Source: an uncultured Verrucomicrobia subdivision 3 bacterium (lineage in GTDB: Bacteria > Verrucomicrobiota > Verrucomicrobiia > Limisphaerales > UBA11358). From it: a stretch of DNA of 38,621 bases. Positions 24,028-31,775 of this stretch are shown in pieces. The position numbers and the translations under genes are program-made. Location of the stretch: contig CAIWFB010000231.1 of the NCBI GenBank assembly GCA_903911825.1, positions 1 through 38,621 on the forward strand, written 5' to 3'. A model generated the notes under the pieces. The model saw only the letters and a list, made by a program, of their open reading frames with translations. It was not told where the DNA came from and searched no databases. Every line of letters starts with the position of its first letter. The stretch's first letter is position 1.

Positions 24028-25530
24028 ATGCGCGTCTGGTTCGGTATGCTCAAGCCGCTTGCTGATAAAGATTGGGGGTTCACCACGGCCGCGCATTTGT
24101 TGAATCGCGTTGGTTTCGGGGGCACGCCCGCAGACATTCAAAAACTAGCCGACCTCGGTCGCGAGGCGGCGGTGGCTTCCTTGCTCGACTACGAGAAAAT
24201 TCCTGACCCCACGCTGAATCCCGATTGGGCCAAGCCGAATCCCGAGGAAGTCAAAAAATATCGCGAAGCCATCCGCAACGGCACGCCGGAAGAGAAGAAA
24301 ATGGCGCAGCGCGAGGAGCAGCAGTTGGCCCAAAAGCGGATGTTGGAATTACGCGGCTGGTGGCTCAAGCGCATGGCCACGGGGCCGCGCCCGTTGCAGG
24401 AAAAAATGGTGCTGTTCTGGCACGGGCATTTCGCCACGAGCACGGAAAAGGTGCGGAATCCCTATTTCATGTGGCGCCAGAATGAATTGTTCCGTCGCCT
24501 CGCCACGGGTAATTGGCAACAACTCCTGACGGAAGCGGGCAAAGACCCGGCGATGCTCCTCTGGCTAGATCAGGCCCAGAGCCGCAAGGATCATCCGAAT
24601 GAAAATTTCGCGCGTGAGGTGATGGAGCTTTTCGCGCTCGGCGAGGGTCATTACACGGAGAAAGATATCGCCGAAGCAGCCCGCGCACTCACCGGCTGGT
24701 CGCTGGAACAGAGTGAACAGAAATTCATTTTTCGTCCACGCATCCACGATGAAGGGCAAAAAACCTTGCTCGGGCGCACGGGGAATTTCACCGGCGACGA
24801 CGTCATCAGCATCATCGTGGCGCACCCGCAGGCAGCGCGGTTCATCACGGCGAAGTTGTGGAATTATTTTGCGGGTCAGGTGCCCACGCCGGAATTGAAC
24901 GAGACACTGGCGGATAGTTTTCGCGCGAACGGAAATAATTTTAAACCGCTACTGCGCACCCTGTTCAACAGTGCGGATTTTTACGCGCCGAACGTGTTGC
25001 GCAATCAAGTGAAGAGCCCCGTGCAATGGCTCGTGAGTAGCGTGCGGATGCTCGAATGCGAACTCCCGCCGACGATCGCGAGCTGGGGTATGTTGCGGCA
25101 ACTCGGCCAAGATTTATTTGCGCCACCGAACGTGAAGGGCTGGGACGGCGGCGTGACGTGGATCACGACCAACACGTTGCTCACGCGCTACAACGATGCG
25201 CAATCGTTGGTGGAAGGTTCGCTGCCGCCGCTGAACGCGGGTGACTTTGCCAAAAAAGCCGGGGGCGGGGGTGGCGAAAAGGCGATGAAGGTCTTGAAGC
25301 GCGCCAAAATGGGCGGTGTGAAAGTAGACCAGATTCTTACGCCTGAACAACGGGCGGATAAACGCAGCATTCTCGCCGCGCTGGAAGTGCGGCTGTTCCA
25401 AGGTTCGCTCAACACGGAACAAGAACAAACGCTCCGCGAATTTCTCGATAACAAAACCAAACTGACCGACGCCGACATCGTGACGACCATCCGCTTGATG
25501 ATGTCCACGCCGGAATTTCAAGTCACCTGA
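24028..25530 (+). CDS. DUF1800 family protein
   Basis: This 500-residue protein carries the DUF1800 signature: an N-terminal AAHLLNRVGFGGTPADIQKLA, then LFWHGHFATSTEKVRNPYFMWRQNE near residue 130, NENFAREVMELFALGEGHYTE near 190, and KGWDGGVTWITTNTLLTRYN near 370. The function is unknown. The family is nearly always encoded next to a DUF1501 protein, as here, with 6 bases between the genes. There is no clear signal peptide from the ATG at 24028; an in-frame ATG six codons later is equally plausible. The pair is especially common in Planctomycetota, Verrucomicrobiota and related bacteria and is thought to act outside the cytoplasm. Confidence 0.93.
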   Translation: MRVWFGMLKPLADKDWGFTTAAHLLNRVGFGGTPADIQKLADLGREAAVASLLDYEKIPDPTLNPDWAKPNPEEVKKYREAIRNGTPEEKKMAQREEQQLAQKRMLELRGWWLKRMATGPRPLQEKMVLFWHGHFATSTEKVRNPYFMWRQNELFRRLATGNWQQLLTEAGKDPAMLLWLDQAQSRKDHPNENFAREVMELFALGEGHYTEKDIAEAARALTGWSLEQSEQKFIFRPRIHDEGQKTLLGRTGNFTGDDVISIIVAHPQAARFITAKLWNYFAGQVPTPELNETLADSFRANGNNFKPLLRTLFNSADFYAPNVLRNQVKSPVQWLVSSVRMLECELPPTIASWGMLRQLGQDLFAPPNVKGWDGGVTWITTNTLLTRYNDAQSLVEGSLPPLNAGDFAKKAGGGGGEKAMKVLKRAKMGGVKVDQILTPEQRADKRSILAALEVRLFQGSLNTEQEQTLREFLDNKTKLTDADIVTTIRLMMSTPEFQVT

Positions 25531-25536
25531 ACCGTT

Positions 25537-26859
25537 ATGAAAAACGAAATCACACTCCAGACGCGCCGCGAATTTCTCCGGCGCACGGTGCTCGGCAGTT
25601 CGCTGGCGTGGACGGTGCCGGCGTTTCTCGCGAACACGTTCACCGCGCTCGATAGCGCGGCGGCGGATTCCGCCACGCAGATTGTCACGGGCAAAGACGC
25701 CACGATTCTGGTCGTGCTCCAGATGGCGGGCGGCAACGATGGCATCAACACCGTGGTGCCGTATGCGAATGATTTTTATCACAAGGCGCGGCCAACCATC
25801 GGCTTGTCGGGCGAAAAAGTGTTGAAGTTAAATGGTGAAGTAGGCCTGCACAGCGCGATGAAAGGATTTAAAGAACTTTACGATGGCGGGCAGCTTTCGG
25901 TGATTCAGGGCGTGGGTTATCCGAACCCTAACCGGTCACATTTTCGTTCCACGGAAATCTGGCAGACGGCGAGCGATTCGCAGCGCGTGGAAAAATACGG
26001 CTGGGTCGGGCGTTACTTTGATAGCGCGTGCGCCGGAGCCGATCCCACGGTGGGCGTGACGATTGGCAGCCAGTTGCCGCAATCGTTTTTTGCAGCGAAG
26101 CCCAAAGGCATCGTGTTCAACAATCCCCAGAATTATCGTTTCATGGCGAACGGTCAGGAGACGGAGGATTCCTACAAGAAGTTGAATGATCAGGAAATGA
26201 TGACGGAACATCCGGATGAAAATTCCGGCGGCAGCATCGGGATGTTGCCAGCGGGCATGCCGATGACGGGAGGCAAAGCCGTGGATTTCATTTCGCGCAC
26301 GGCGATGGATGCGCAGCATAGTTCGGATGAAGTCCGAGCGATTGCGGCGAAGATCCAGAATCAAGCGGTGTATCCCGGCTCGCAATTGGGCAACGGCCTC
26401 AAGCTGGTGGCCAAGCTCATCGGCGGCGGTTTACCCACGCGCATCTATTACGTTTCGCAGGGCGGTTATGACACACACACGAACCAACTCGGTTCGCAGC
26501 AGCGCTTGCTCGGCGATCTTTCGGAATCAGTGAAGGCGTTCACCGATGACTTGAAGGCGCAAGGCAACATGGGCCGTGTGCTGGTGATGACGTTCAGTGA
26601 ATTCGGCCGGCGCGTGGCTGAAAACGCGAACGGAGGCACGGATCACGGCGCGGCGGCGCCAATGTTCATCATCGGTAACAAGGTGAAAGCAGGCTTGCTT
26701 GGCCGATATCCCAGCCTCGCCCCCGGCGATCTTTTCCAAGGCGACGTGAAATACAACGTGGATTTCCGCAGCGTCTATGCAGGCGTGTTGGAAAATTGGC
26801 TCAAGACCAAGAGCGAGCCGGTGCTGGGCAAGCAGTTCACGCCGCTGCCGGTGGTGTAA
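25537..26859 (+). CDS. DUF1501 family protein with a Tat-type signal
   Basis: This 440-residue protein starts with a twin-arginine signal (TRREFLRRTVLGSSLAWTVP, residues 8-27). It contains the DUF1501 landmarks LQMAGGNDGINTVVPY near residue 64, SHFRSTEIWQTA near 134, SQGGYDTHTNQ near 308, and TFSEFGRRVAENANGGTDHG near 350. DUF1501 proteins have an alkaline-phosphatase/sulfatase-like fold, but no activity is established. It follows the DUF1800 gene by 6 bases and is clearly its partner. Tat export suggests it folds, possibly with a metal, before export to the periplasm. Confidence 0.94.
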   Translation: MKNEITLQTRREFLRRTVLGSSLAWTVPAFLANTFTALDSAAADSATQIVTGKDATILVVLQMAGGNDGINTVVPYANDFYHKARPTIGLSGEKVLKLNGEVGLHSAMKGFKELYDGGQLSVIQGVGYPNPNRSHFRSTEIWQTASDSQRVEKYGWVGRYFDSACAGADPTVGVTIGSQLPQSFFAAKPKGIVFNNPQNYRFMANGQETEDSYKKLNDQEMMTEHPDENSGGSIGMLPAGMPMTGGKAVDFISRTAMDAQHSSDEVRAIAAKIQNQAVYPGSQLGNGLKLVAKLIGGGLPTRIYYVSQGGYDTHTNQLGSQQRLLGDLSESVKAFTDDLKAQGNMGRVLVMTFSEFGRRVAENANGGTDHGAAAPMFIIGNKVKAGLLGRYPSLAPGDLFQGDVKYNVDFRSVYAGVLENWLKTKSEPVLGKQFTPLPVV

Positions 26860-26948
26860 GATTTTTTCCAGCTGAACGAAACCGGAGGCGGGCTGTCTAT
26901 TCGGTGTAATTCCTGTCTTTTGTTTTCAGGGTTGCTAACTTTTCCCGC

Positions 26949-28043
26949 GTGAACGAACTCACCATCGGTCTTTTGGGCGCGTTGCTGGCCACCAACCAGC
27001 CGACGGCCGTCAGCAATGTCATCCAGCAGCAGACGGGCCTTTCCGTGCCGGTGGCGGGTGACCCGGTGGAGCAGGAACTTCGCACGCTCATGATCGCAGA
27101 CGATTGGGCGATCACCGAGGTGGACGGCTGGATCAGCACCAACAGCATCGCGCCGACGAACACAGTCGCAAAACAGGAATTCAACCAGCGGATTGTGGCG
27201 CGCTTCGGGCTCGTGCGCAAAGGCTACGAAAGTTTTCTCCGCAACCACCCCGATAACGCCAAAGGTTATCTGGCCTACGGCAGTTTCTTGAACGAGACCG
27301 GCGACGAAGAAGAGGCGCGCGTGCAATACGAGAACTCCAAACAACTCGACCCGAAAAACCCCGCCGTCTGGAACAACCTCGCCAATTACTACGGTGAATA
27401 CAGCCCGGTGACGAATGCGTTTGCCTACTACGCCGAGGCCATCAAGTTGAATCCGAGCGAGCCGGTGTATTATCAAAATTTTGCCACCACGGTTTATCTC
27501 TACCGCAAAGATGCGCGGGAATTTTACAACATCAACGAGCAGCAAGTATTCGACAAAGCGCTCGGGCTTTATCAGCAAGCCATGCGCCTCTCCCCGGATA
27601 GCCTCGTGTTAGCGACAGATTTTGCGATGAGCTATTACGGCATCAAACCGCTGCGCACGAATGATGCGCTGGTGGCGTGGACGAATGCCTTACACGTCGC
27701 TCACGACGACGTGGAGCGCGAAGGGGTGGAACTGCATCTGGCACGCACCAAAATTGCCGCCGGTTACTTCGATCAAGCCCGCGCCCATCTGGCTAGCGTG
27801 ACCAACGTAGTTTATGCCGACTTAAAAAACCGGCTCACGCGCAGTCTCGCCGACCATGAACATCCTTCCACCAATGTCGTTGAGGACGTGCCGATGGACA
27901 ATGTCGCCTTGCCTGCCTCAAAACTAACTACGGCTGCAACCGGTCTCGTTCCCAATCCAGTCGCTGCCACGGACACCCATGTTTCCGTGCTCGCGACCAA
28001 TCTGCTGAAGATGCCTGCGCCCGTCCGCGAACAAAAACCGTAG
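26949..28043 (+). CDS. TPR-repeat protein
   Basis: This 364-residue protein has tetratricopeptide repeats in its middle part. One runs from about residue 96 (NAKGYLAYGSFLNETGDEEEARVQYENSKQLDP), the next from about 130 (NPAVWNNLANYYGEYS and YYAEAIKLNPSEP), and a further pair lies around 165-220. The N-terminus (TIGLLGALLATNQPTAV) is weakly hydrophobic but not a convincing signal peptide. The last 70 residues look disordered. TPR proteins are scaffolds, and the partner is unknown. The start is a GTG at 26949. It follows the DUF1501 gene by 89 bases and hisI follows 58 bases later, so operon membership is uncertain. Confidence 0.85.
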   Translation: MNELTIGLLGALLATNQPTAVSNVIQQQTGLSVPVAGDPVEQELRTLMIADDWAITEVDGWISTNSIAPTNTVAKQEFNQRIVARFGLVRKGYESFLRNHPDNAKGYLAYGSFLNETGDEEEARVQYENSKQLDPKNPAVWNNLANYYGEYSPVTNAFAYYAEAIKLNPSEPVYYQNFATTVYLYRKDAREFYNINEQQVFDKALGLYQQAMRLSPDSLVLATDFAMSYYGIKPLRTNDALVAWTNALHVAHDDVEREGVELHLARTKIAAGYFDQARAHLASVTNVVYADLKNRLTRSLADHEHPSTNVVEDVPMDNVALPASKLTTAATGLVPNPVAATDTHVSVLATNLLKMPAPVREQKP

Positions 28044-28101
28044 CGCTTCCGGCAAATTCCTGCTTTGTGCCCCGGTCGTTTTCTGGTGAAATGATTTCAC
28101 T

Positions 28102-28494
28102 ATGAGCTTTTACGAAAAACTGAAATTCGACGCCCAAGGTCTGATTCCCGCTATCATTCAGGAACAGAAAACCGGCCGCGTCGTGATGATGGCGTGGATG
28201 AATCGCGCTTCGTTGCAAGACACCATCAAGACCGGCAAGACGCATTTCTGGAGTCGTTCCCGCCAAAAGTATTGGATGAAAGGCGAAGAGAGCGGCAACA
28301 CGCAGACCGTAAAAAATGTCGCCTTTGATTGCGACGGCGATTGTCTTCTCATCCAAGTGGAACAAGCCGGCCCCGCTTGCCACGAAGGTTACAACTCCTG
28401 CTTCTTCCGCTCGGTGGAGGGTCAGGGCGAAACTTTCGCGACGACGGAGCCGCAAATCCTCACGCCCGAGCAGATGTATAAAAAGAAACCGTGA
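28102..28494 (+). CDS. hisI: phosphoribosyl-AMP cyclohydrolase
   Basis: HisI opens the adenine ring of N1-(5-phosphoribosyl)-AMP, the third step of histidine synthesis. The 130-residue stand-alone form has the full metal sites: Asp76, Asp78 and Asp80 for magnesium, and Cys77, Cys93 and Cys100 for zinc, in FDCDGDC and ACHEGYNSCF. The N-terminal VVMMAWMNRASLQDTIKTGKTHFWSRSR is also typical. There is no fused HisE domain. No other his gene is in the window, so this is a scattered pathway gene. A hairpin-rich stretch and a strong terminator follow it. Confidence 0.97.
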   Translation: MSFYEKLKFDAQGLIPAIIQEQKTGRVVMMAWMNRASLQDTIKTGKTHFWSRSRQKYWMKGEESGNTQTVKNVAFDCDGDCLLIQVEQAGPACHEGYNSCFFRSVEGQGETFATTEPQILTPEQMYKKKP

Positions 28495-28655
28495 AGCGCG
28501 GGCGATCGGCCACAAATTGCGGTCAACTAAATGACAAGAGACGGTGAGCGCTTTAACCCGAGTGGTGCGATTCTGAAAATATCAATTCGCCCGGGCGACA
28601 CCGCAGCAAGTGGCACGGGCGAAAATGGTTTAGGTTAATGGTTTGGTTTGGGTTG
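28495..28655 (+). other. structured intergenic stretch, possible small RNA or long 3' leader
   Basis: No open frame is supported here. TTCGCCCG (28586-28593) pairs with CGGGCGAA (28616-28623). Further out, TTAACC (28553-28558) can pair with GGTTAA (28633-28638), giving a nested fold. A competing pairing is TTTAACCC (28552-28559) with GGGTTGAA (28650-28657), which touches the foot of the terminator stem. A strong terminator follows at once. It matches no RNA class I recognise. Confidence 0.3.
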
Positions 28656-28686
28656 AACCGCCGTGATTCGTCACGGCGGTTTTTTT
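28656..28686 (+). terminator. strong intrinsic terminator with a TTCG loop
   Basis: An 11-bp perfect stem (28656-28666 with 28671-28681) closes a TTCG tetraloop and runs into a run of seven T (28680-28686). It ends the hisI transcript or a separate small RNA and isolates the downstream LOG-family gene. Confidence 0.93.
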
Positions 28687-28742
28687 GCGCACACAAACGT
28701 GCCTATTGCGTTTTGCGGCTTCACGGTTATTTTGTCCGCGTT

Positions 28743-29774
28743 ATGAAAAGGAATGAAAAGACTCCCACGGATCCCGAACTGACACGGCGTATCCAAGAAC
28801 TCATCAAGTTCAAAAACGGCGGCCACAACGAAACTGAAGTGGCTGACATCATCGAAAACGCTTTGAAGCTCCTCACGGACGTCAAAGAAAAAGGCGACGT
28901 GCGCGTCATCCAGACCGCCGTCCGTGAATTGCGTTACGCGTTCCGCGTCTTCGCTCCCTACGCTACCAAACGCAAAGTGACCATCTTCGGTTCCGCGCGC
29001 ACCAAGTCCGACACCGTCGAATATCAACAAGCCGTTGAATTCGGCCGAAAGATTGTGCAAGCGGGCTTCATGGTCATCACCGGTGCGGGCCCGGGCATCA
29101 TGCAAGCTGGTCACGAAGGCGCCACTCCCGAACACAGCTTCGGCGTGAACATCCGCCTGCCGTGGGAACAAAGCGCCAACCCCGTCATCGCGGAAGACAA
29201 GAAGCTCATCACTTTCAAATATTTCTTCACGCGCAAACTCATCTTCATCCGCCACTCGGATGCGATTGTTCTCTTTCCCGGCGGTTTCGGCACGATGGAT
29301 GAAGGCTACGAAGCCATCACCCTCATGCAGACCGGCAAGAGCCAGCTCATGCCGCTCGTGCTCGTGGATCGCCCCGGCGGCACCTACTGGAAAACGTGGG
29401 ACAAACAAATCCGCGAACATCTCCTGCGCGATAAACTCATTTCGCCGGACGACCTGAACCTTTATCAGATCACCGACAACACGGATGAAGCCGCGAAGAT
29501 CGTCGCGCGTTTCTATCGGAACTTCCATTCCACGCGCTTCGTGAAAGACCTGTTCATCATGCGCATGAAGAATGCGCCGAGCGCCTCGGCTATCGAAGCG
29601 TTGAACGAAGATTTCGCCGAAATCCTGATTGATGGCAAGATCACCGCCATTGAACCCACGCCCGAGGAAGTGGAAGACAACGACCACTTGCACCTCGCGC
29701 GCATCGGCTTCAACTTCAACCGCCGCGATTACGGTCGCCTGCGGCAGTTGATTGACGTGTTGAACGGACTGTAA
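28743..29774 (+). CDS. LOG/TIGR00730-type Rossmann-fold protein with extra N- and C-terminal regions
   Basis: The core (about residues 75-260) is a LOG-family ('lysine decarboxylase'-like) Rossmann fold. It has KVTIFGSAR, VITGAGPGIMQAGHEGA, the ARG-equivalent TRKLIFIRHSDAIVLFPGG and the signature PGGFGTMDE at 179-187. Family members include cytokinin riboside-phosphate phosphoribohydrolases and nucleotide-hydrolysing PpnN. This protein is 343 residues, longer than the 180-240 of plain LOG proteins. It has about 75 extra residues in front (ELIKFKNGGHNETEVADIIENALKLL) and about 80 behind. The ATG at 28743 is chosen; the frame is open upstream, but that stretch is the terminator hairpin. The exact substrate is unknown. 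Confidence 0.87.
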   Translation: MKRNEKTPTDPELTRRIQELIKFKNGGHNETEVADIIENALKLLTDVKEKGDVRVIQTAVRELRYAFRVFAPYATKRKVTIFGSARTKSDTVEYQQAVEFGRKIVQAGFMVITGAGPGIMQAGHEGATPEHSFGVNIRLPWEQSANPVIAEDKKLITFKYFFTRKLIFIRHSDAIVLFPGGFGTMDEGYEAITLMQTGKSQLMPLVLVDRPGGTYWKTWDKQIREHLLRDKLISPDDLNLYQITDNTDEAAKIVARFYRNFHSTRFVKDLFIMRMKNAPSASAIEALNEDFAEILIDGKITAIEPTPEEVEDNDHLHLARIGFNFNRRDYGRLRQLIDVLNGL

Positions 29775-29795
29775 GTCGTAAAACCAGTTTTGCGA

Positions 29796-29831
29796 TAGCC
29801 CACGGAAACTCACCGTGGGTTATTTTCTTTT
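29796..29831 (+). terminator. intrinsic terminator after the LOG-family gene
   Basis: A stem of about 10 bp (29796-29805 with 29813-29822, one G-T pair) closes a seven-base loop and is followed by TTTTCTTTT. It starts about 20 bases after the stop codon. The T-tract reaches to within about 17 bases of the convergent gene's stop. Confidence 0.82.
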
Positions 29832-29847
29832 AACGACCGCCAAGGTT

Positions 29848-30372
29848 TTAAGCTGAGGCGTCGAGGATGGAACCGGTTCCGGCAGCCGTGGTGGTGGATG
29901 TCGACGTGGCGCTGCTGGCCGAGCTATCGCCGCTGGCGGAATGCGCGTGGTGATGGTGGGTGCGAGCCGTATGGCCAGCGCTTTTGATATCTTGCCGGAA
30001 CGCGGCGAATGCCTTTTGGGCGCTGGCGATGTCGCCGGTTTTGAGCGCGTCGCCGATGGCGGCGAAATCTTTGCCAATGGGGCTGCTGGGATCGAACGGG
30101 CTTTTGCCACCGGCGGCGGTGGATACGTTCTGGATATCGGATTGCAGGGTGGCGAATGCCTGTGTGGCCCCGGCGAGATCATTGCCACCGAGCGCGGTCT
30201 TGAGGCTTTTGAAATCCTGAGAGTTCTGCTTGATCTGGTTCCGCATCTCGCTGAACGCGGTGGCGGTGGTCGAGGCGTTGGGCGGCACATAACTGCTCGC
30301 GCCGCTCATGGTGTCGATGGAATTGCCGCCAAAATAAGTGCTGGCGGAACTGGAAAGGTCGGTGATGCTCAT
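29848..30372 (-). CDS. small repeat protein, Ser/Ala-rich, unknown function
   Basis: This 174-residue protein contains two related helical repeats of about 33 residues: QDFKSLKTALGGNDLAGATQ with AFATLQSDIQ, and KDFAAIGDALKTGDIASAQK with AFAAFRQDIK. Before them is a Ser/Thr/Gly-rich N-terminus, and after them a His cluster (about residues 138-145) and a low-complexity Ser/Thr/Ala tail. There is no signal peptide or membrane helix. Proteins with this repeat (aromatic, ALxxGDLxGAQxAFATLQxD pattern) occur in Verrucomicrobiota and Acidobacteriota without a known role. It stands alone on the minus strand, convergent with the LOG gene, and starts at the ATG at 30372. Confidence 0.72.
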   Translation of the reverse strand: MSITDLSSSASTYFGGNSIDTMSGASSYVPPNASTTATAFSEMRNQIKQNSQDFKSLKTALGGNDLAGATQAFATLQSDIQNVSTAAGGKSPFDPSSPIGKDFAAIGDALKTGDIASAQKAFAAFRQDIKSAGHTARTHHHHAHSASGDSSASSATSTSTTTAAGTGSILDASA

Positions 30373-30600
30373 AGTTGCTCAATGATTTTGGTTTCACTGG
30401 TGAACACCTTCCCTGCCCACACCAACTGGGCTATCGGCAGAAGTGAACGAGACTTGAATGAATAATGTGAGAATAATCCCTTTGACGAAAGCGAGCGTCG
30501 GCGCGGTATTGCCGGATGAATTATTGCCCTCACGACGACACCGCTTAGACCTGCGTTATTCCCCGCTTTAAAACGGCTCCAATTGGATTACCTTAACGCC

Positions 30601-31179
30601 ATGCGGCAATTTCGCGATTTCATGTTGGCGCTCGGCGTGGCGGTCGGGCTGGCGCTGGCGGTTTATCTCACCTTCTCGGCGGCGCGCTGGCTCAACCACG
30701 GCACGGGGCTGCATTTCTGGACGACGACGAGTGTGGTGCAGGAAGTCCAGTCGCTCTCGGATCTCGTCACGGTCAAATTCGTCATGGAAAAAGTCGTCGT
30801 GCTGGAAGATGTGAAATGGTATGGCGAAAACCGCGTGCTGCTGCTCGCGCACGGTGTGGTGAAAGCGGGCATTGACCTGAAACGCCTAGAACCCGGCGAC
30901 GTAACCATCTCCGGCAAACGCATCACCGTGCAACTTCCGCCCGCTCAGATCACCGACGCTTACCTCGACGACAAGGCGAGCCAGGTGATTGATCACGCCA
31001 CGGGTTTGCTACGGACGTTCGACAAAGACTTGGAGCAAGTGGCGCGACAGAATGCGGTGGATGACATCGCCCGTGCGGCGCGTAAAGGTGGAATTTTGGA
31101 CGAAGCCTCGAAGCGGGCGCGGACGGAACTGGAAAGTTTCTTCAAGCGCGCTGGCTTTGAACAGGTTGAGATTCGCTGA
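30601..31179 (+). CDS. DUF4230 family membrane-anchored protein
   Basis: This 192-residue protein has an N-terminal membrane anchor (about residues 7-31, FMLALGVAVGLALAVYLTF) followed by a DUF4230-type domain. The domain features are SVVQEVQSLSDLVTVKFVMEKVV, LLLAHGVVKAGIDLKRLEPGDVTISG and ITVQLPPAQITDAYLDD, then a helical tail (ARKGGILDEASKRARTELESFFKRAGFEQVEI). The function of the family is unknown; it is probably extracytoplasmic. The ATG at 30601 is preferred over a TTG six codons upstream. It has no close neighbour on its strand, with about 600 non-coding bases following. Confidence 0.85.
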   Translation: MRQFRDFMLALGVAVGLALAVYLTFSAARWLNHGTGLHFWTTTSVVQEVQSLSDLVTVKFVMEKVVVLEDVKWYGENRVLLLAHGVVKAGIDLKRLEPGDVTISGKRITVQLPPAQITDAYLDDKASQVIDHATGLLRTFDKDLEQVARQNAVDDIARAARKGGILDEASKRARTELESFFKRAGFEQVEIR

Positions 31180-31775
31180 CGACGGTGCCTAAATTTTGGC
31201 TGGTGTGTCTAATATTCACCGCTTGCGGAGATGCGGGAATCATCAGCACCGACAAGCGGCGGCGTAGCGATGGGATTTTCCGCACACGCGGCGCCATGCG
31301 TAAACCGGCCAATTGAATCACCGCTTTCCGCAGATTGAGGATTGCTGTTTCATTCGCCGAACTGGCGTAATTTTCATCATGACTTTTTCTGGCCACGCTG
31401 CTTACATCGCAACTCGTGTGCCAGAAAAAACGCACGCCAGTCGAATAGTTGGCACCGGGAAAATATTACATAGCCCACGGCGCAAGCTGCAGTTTTTGCC
31501 GAGCCACCAACGGGATTCAGCATCAACATTTTTTGCCCGAAACTAGGCACGCCAGTCAGGCTAAACACCGCGCAGTCGGGTTGGCGGTTTTGGCCGGTTT
31601 TTCAGGGCGAGAAAGCTTTGGCATTTTTGGCAGGCTTTATTTTGGCTTTTGGTTTGCATTGGCGACACCAAAGGCGCTACAAAAGACCTAATCCAATAAC
31701 CATTCTTCGACGCTTATCGGCCAGCCTGGGCAAACGAACGTCGCCTTGGTCCAACGGCGGATTACCCCACTGATT
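31180..31775. other. 596-base gap without a supported gene
   Basis: Short open frames occur on both strands but none has a family-like sequence, a convincing start or consistent codon use. The stretch is lower in G+C than its surroundings, especially 31590-31690 with many T-runs. It presumably holds the promoter and leader of the giant gene that follows; no clear -35/-10 pair could be picked. Confidence 0.6.

Noticed and set aside
31313-31691. Short open frames in the gap before the giant gene
   Set aside because: They have no ribosome-binding site, no family-like sequence and rare-looking composition; treated as non-coding.
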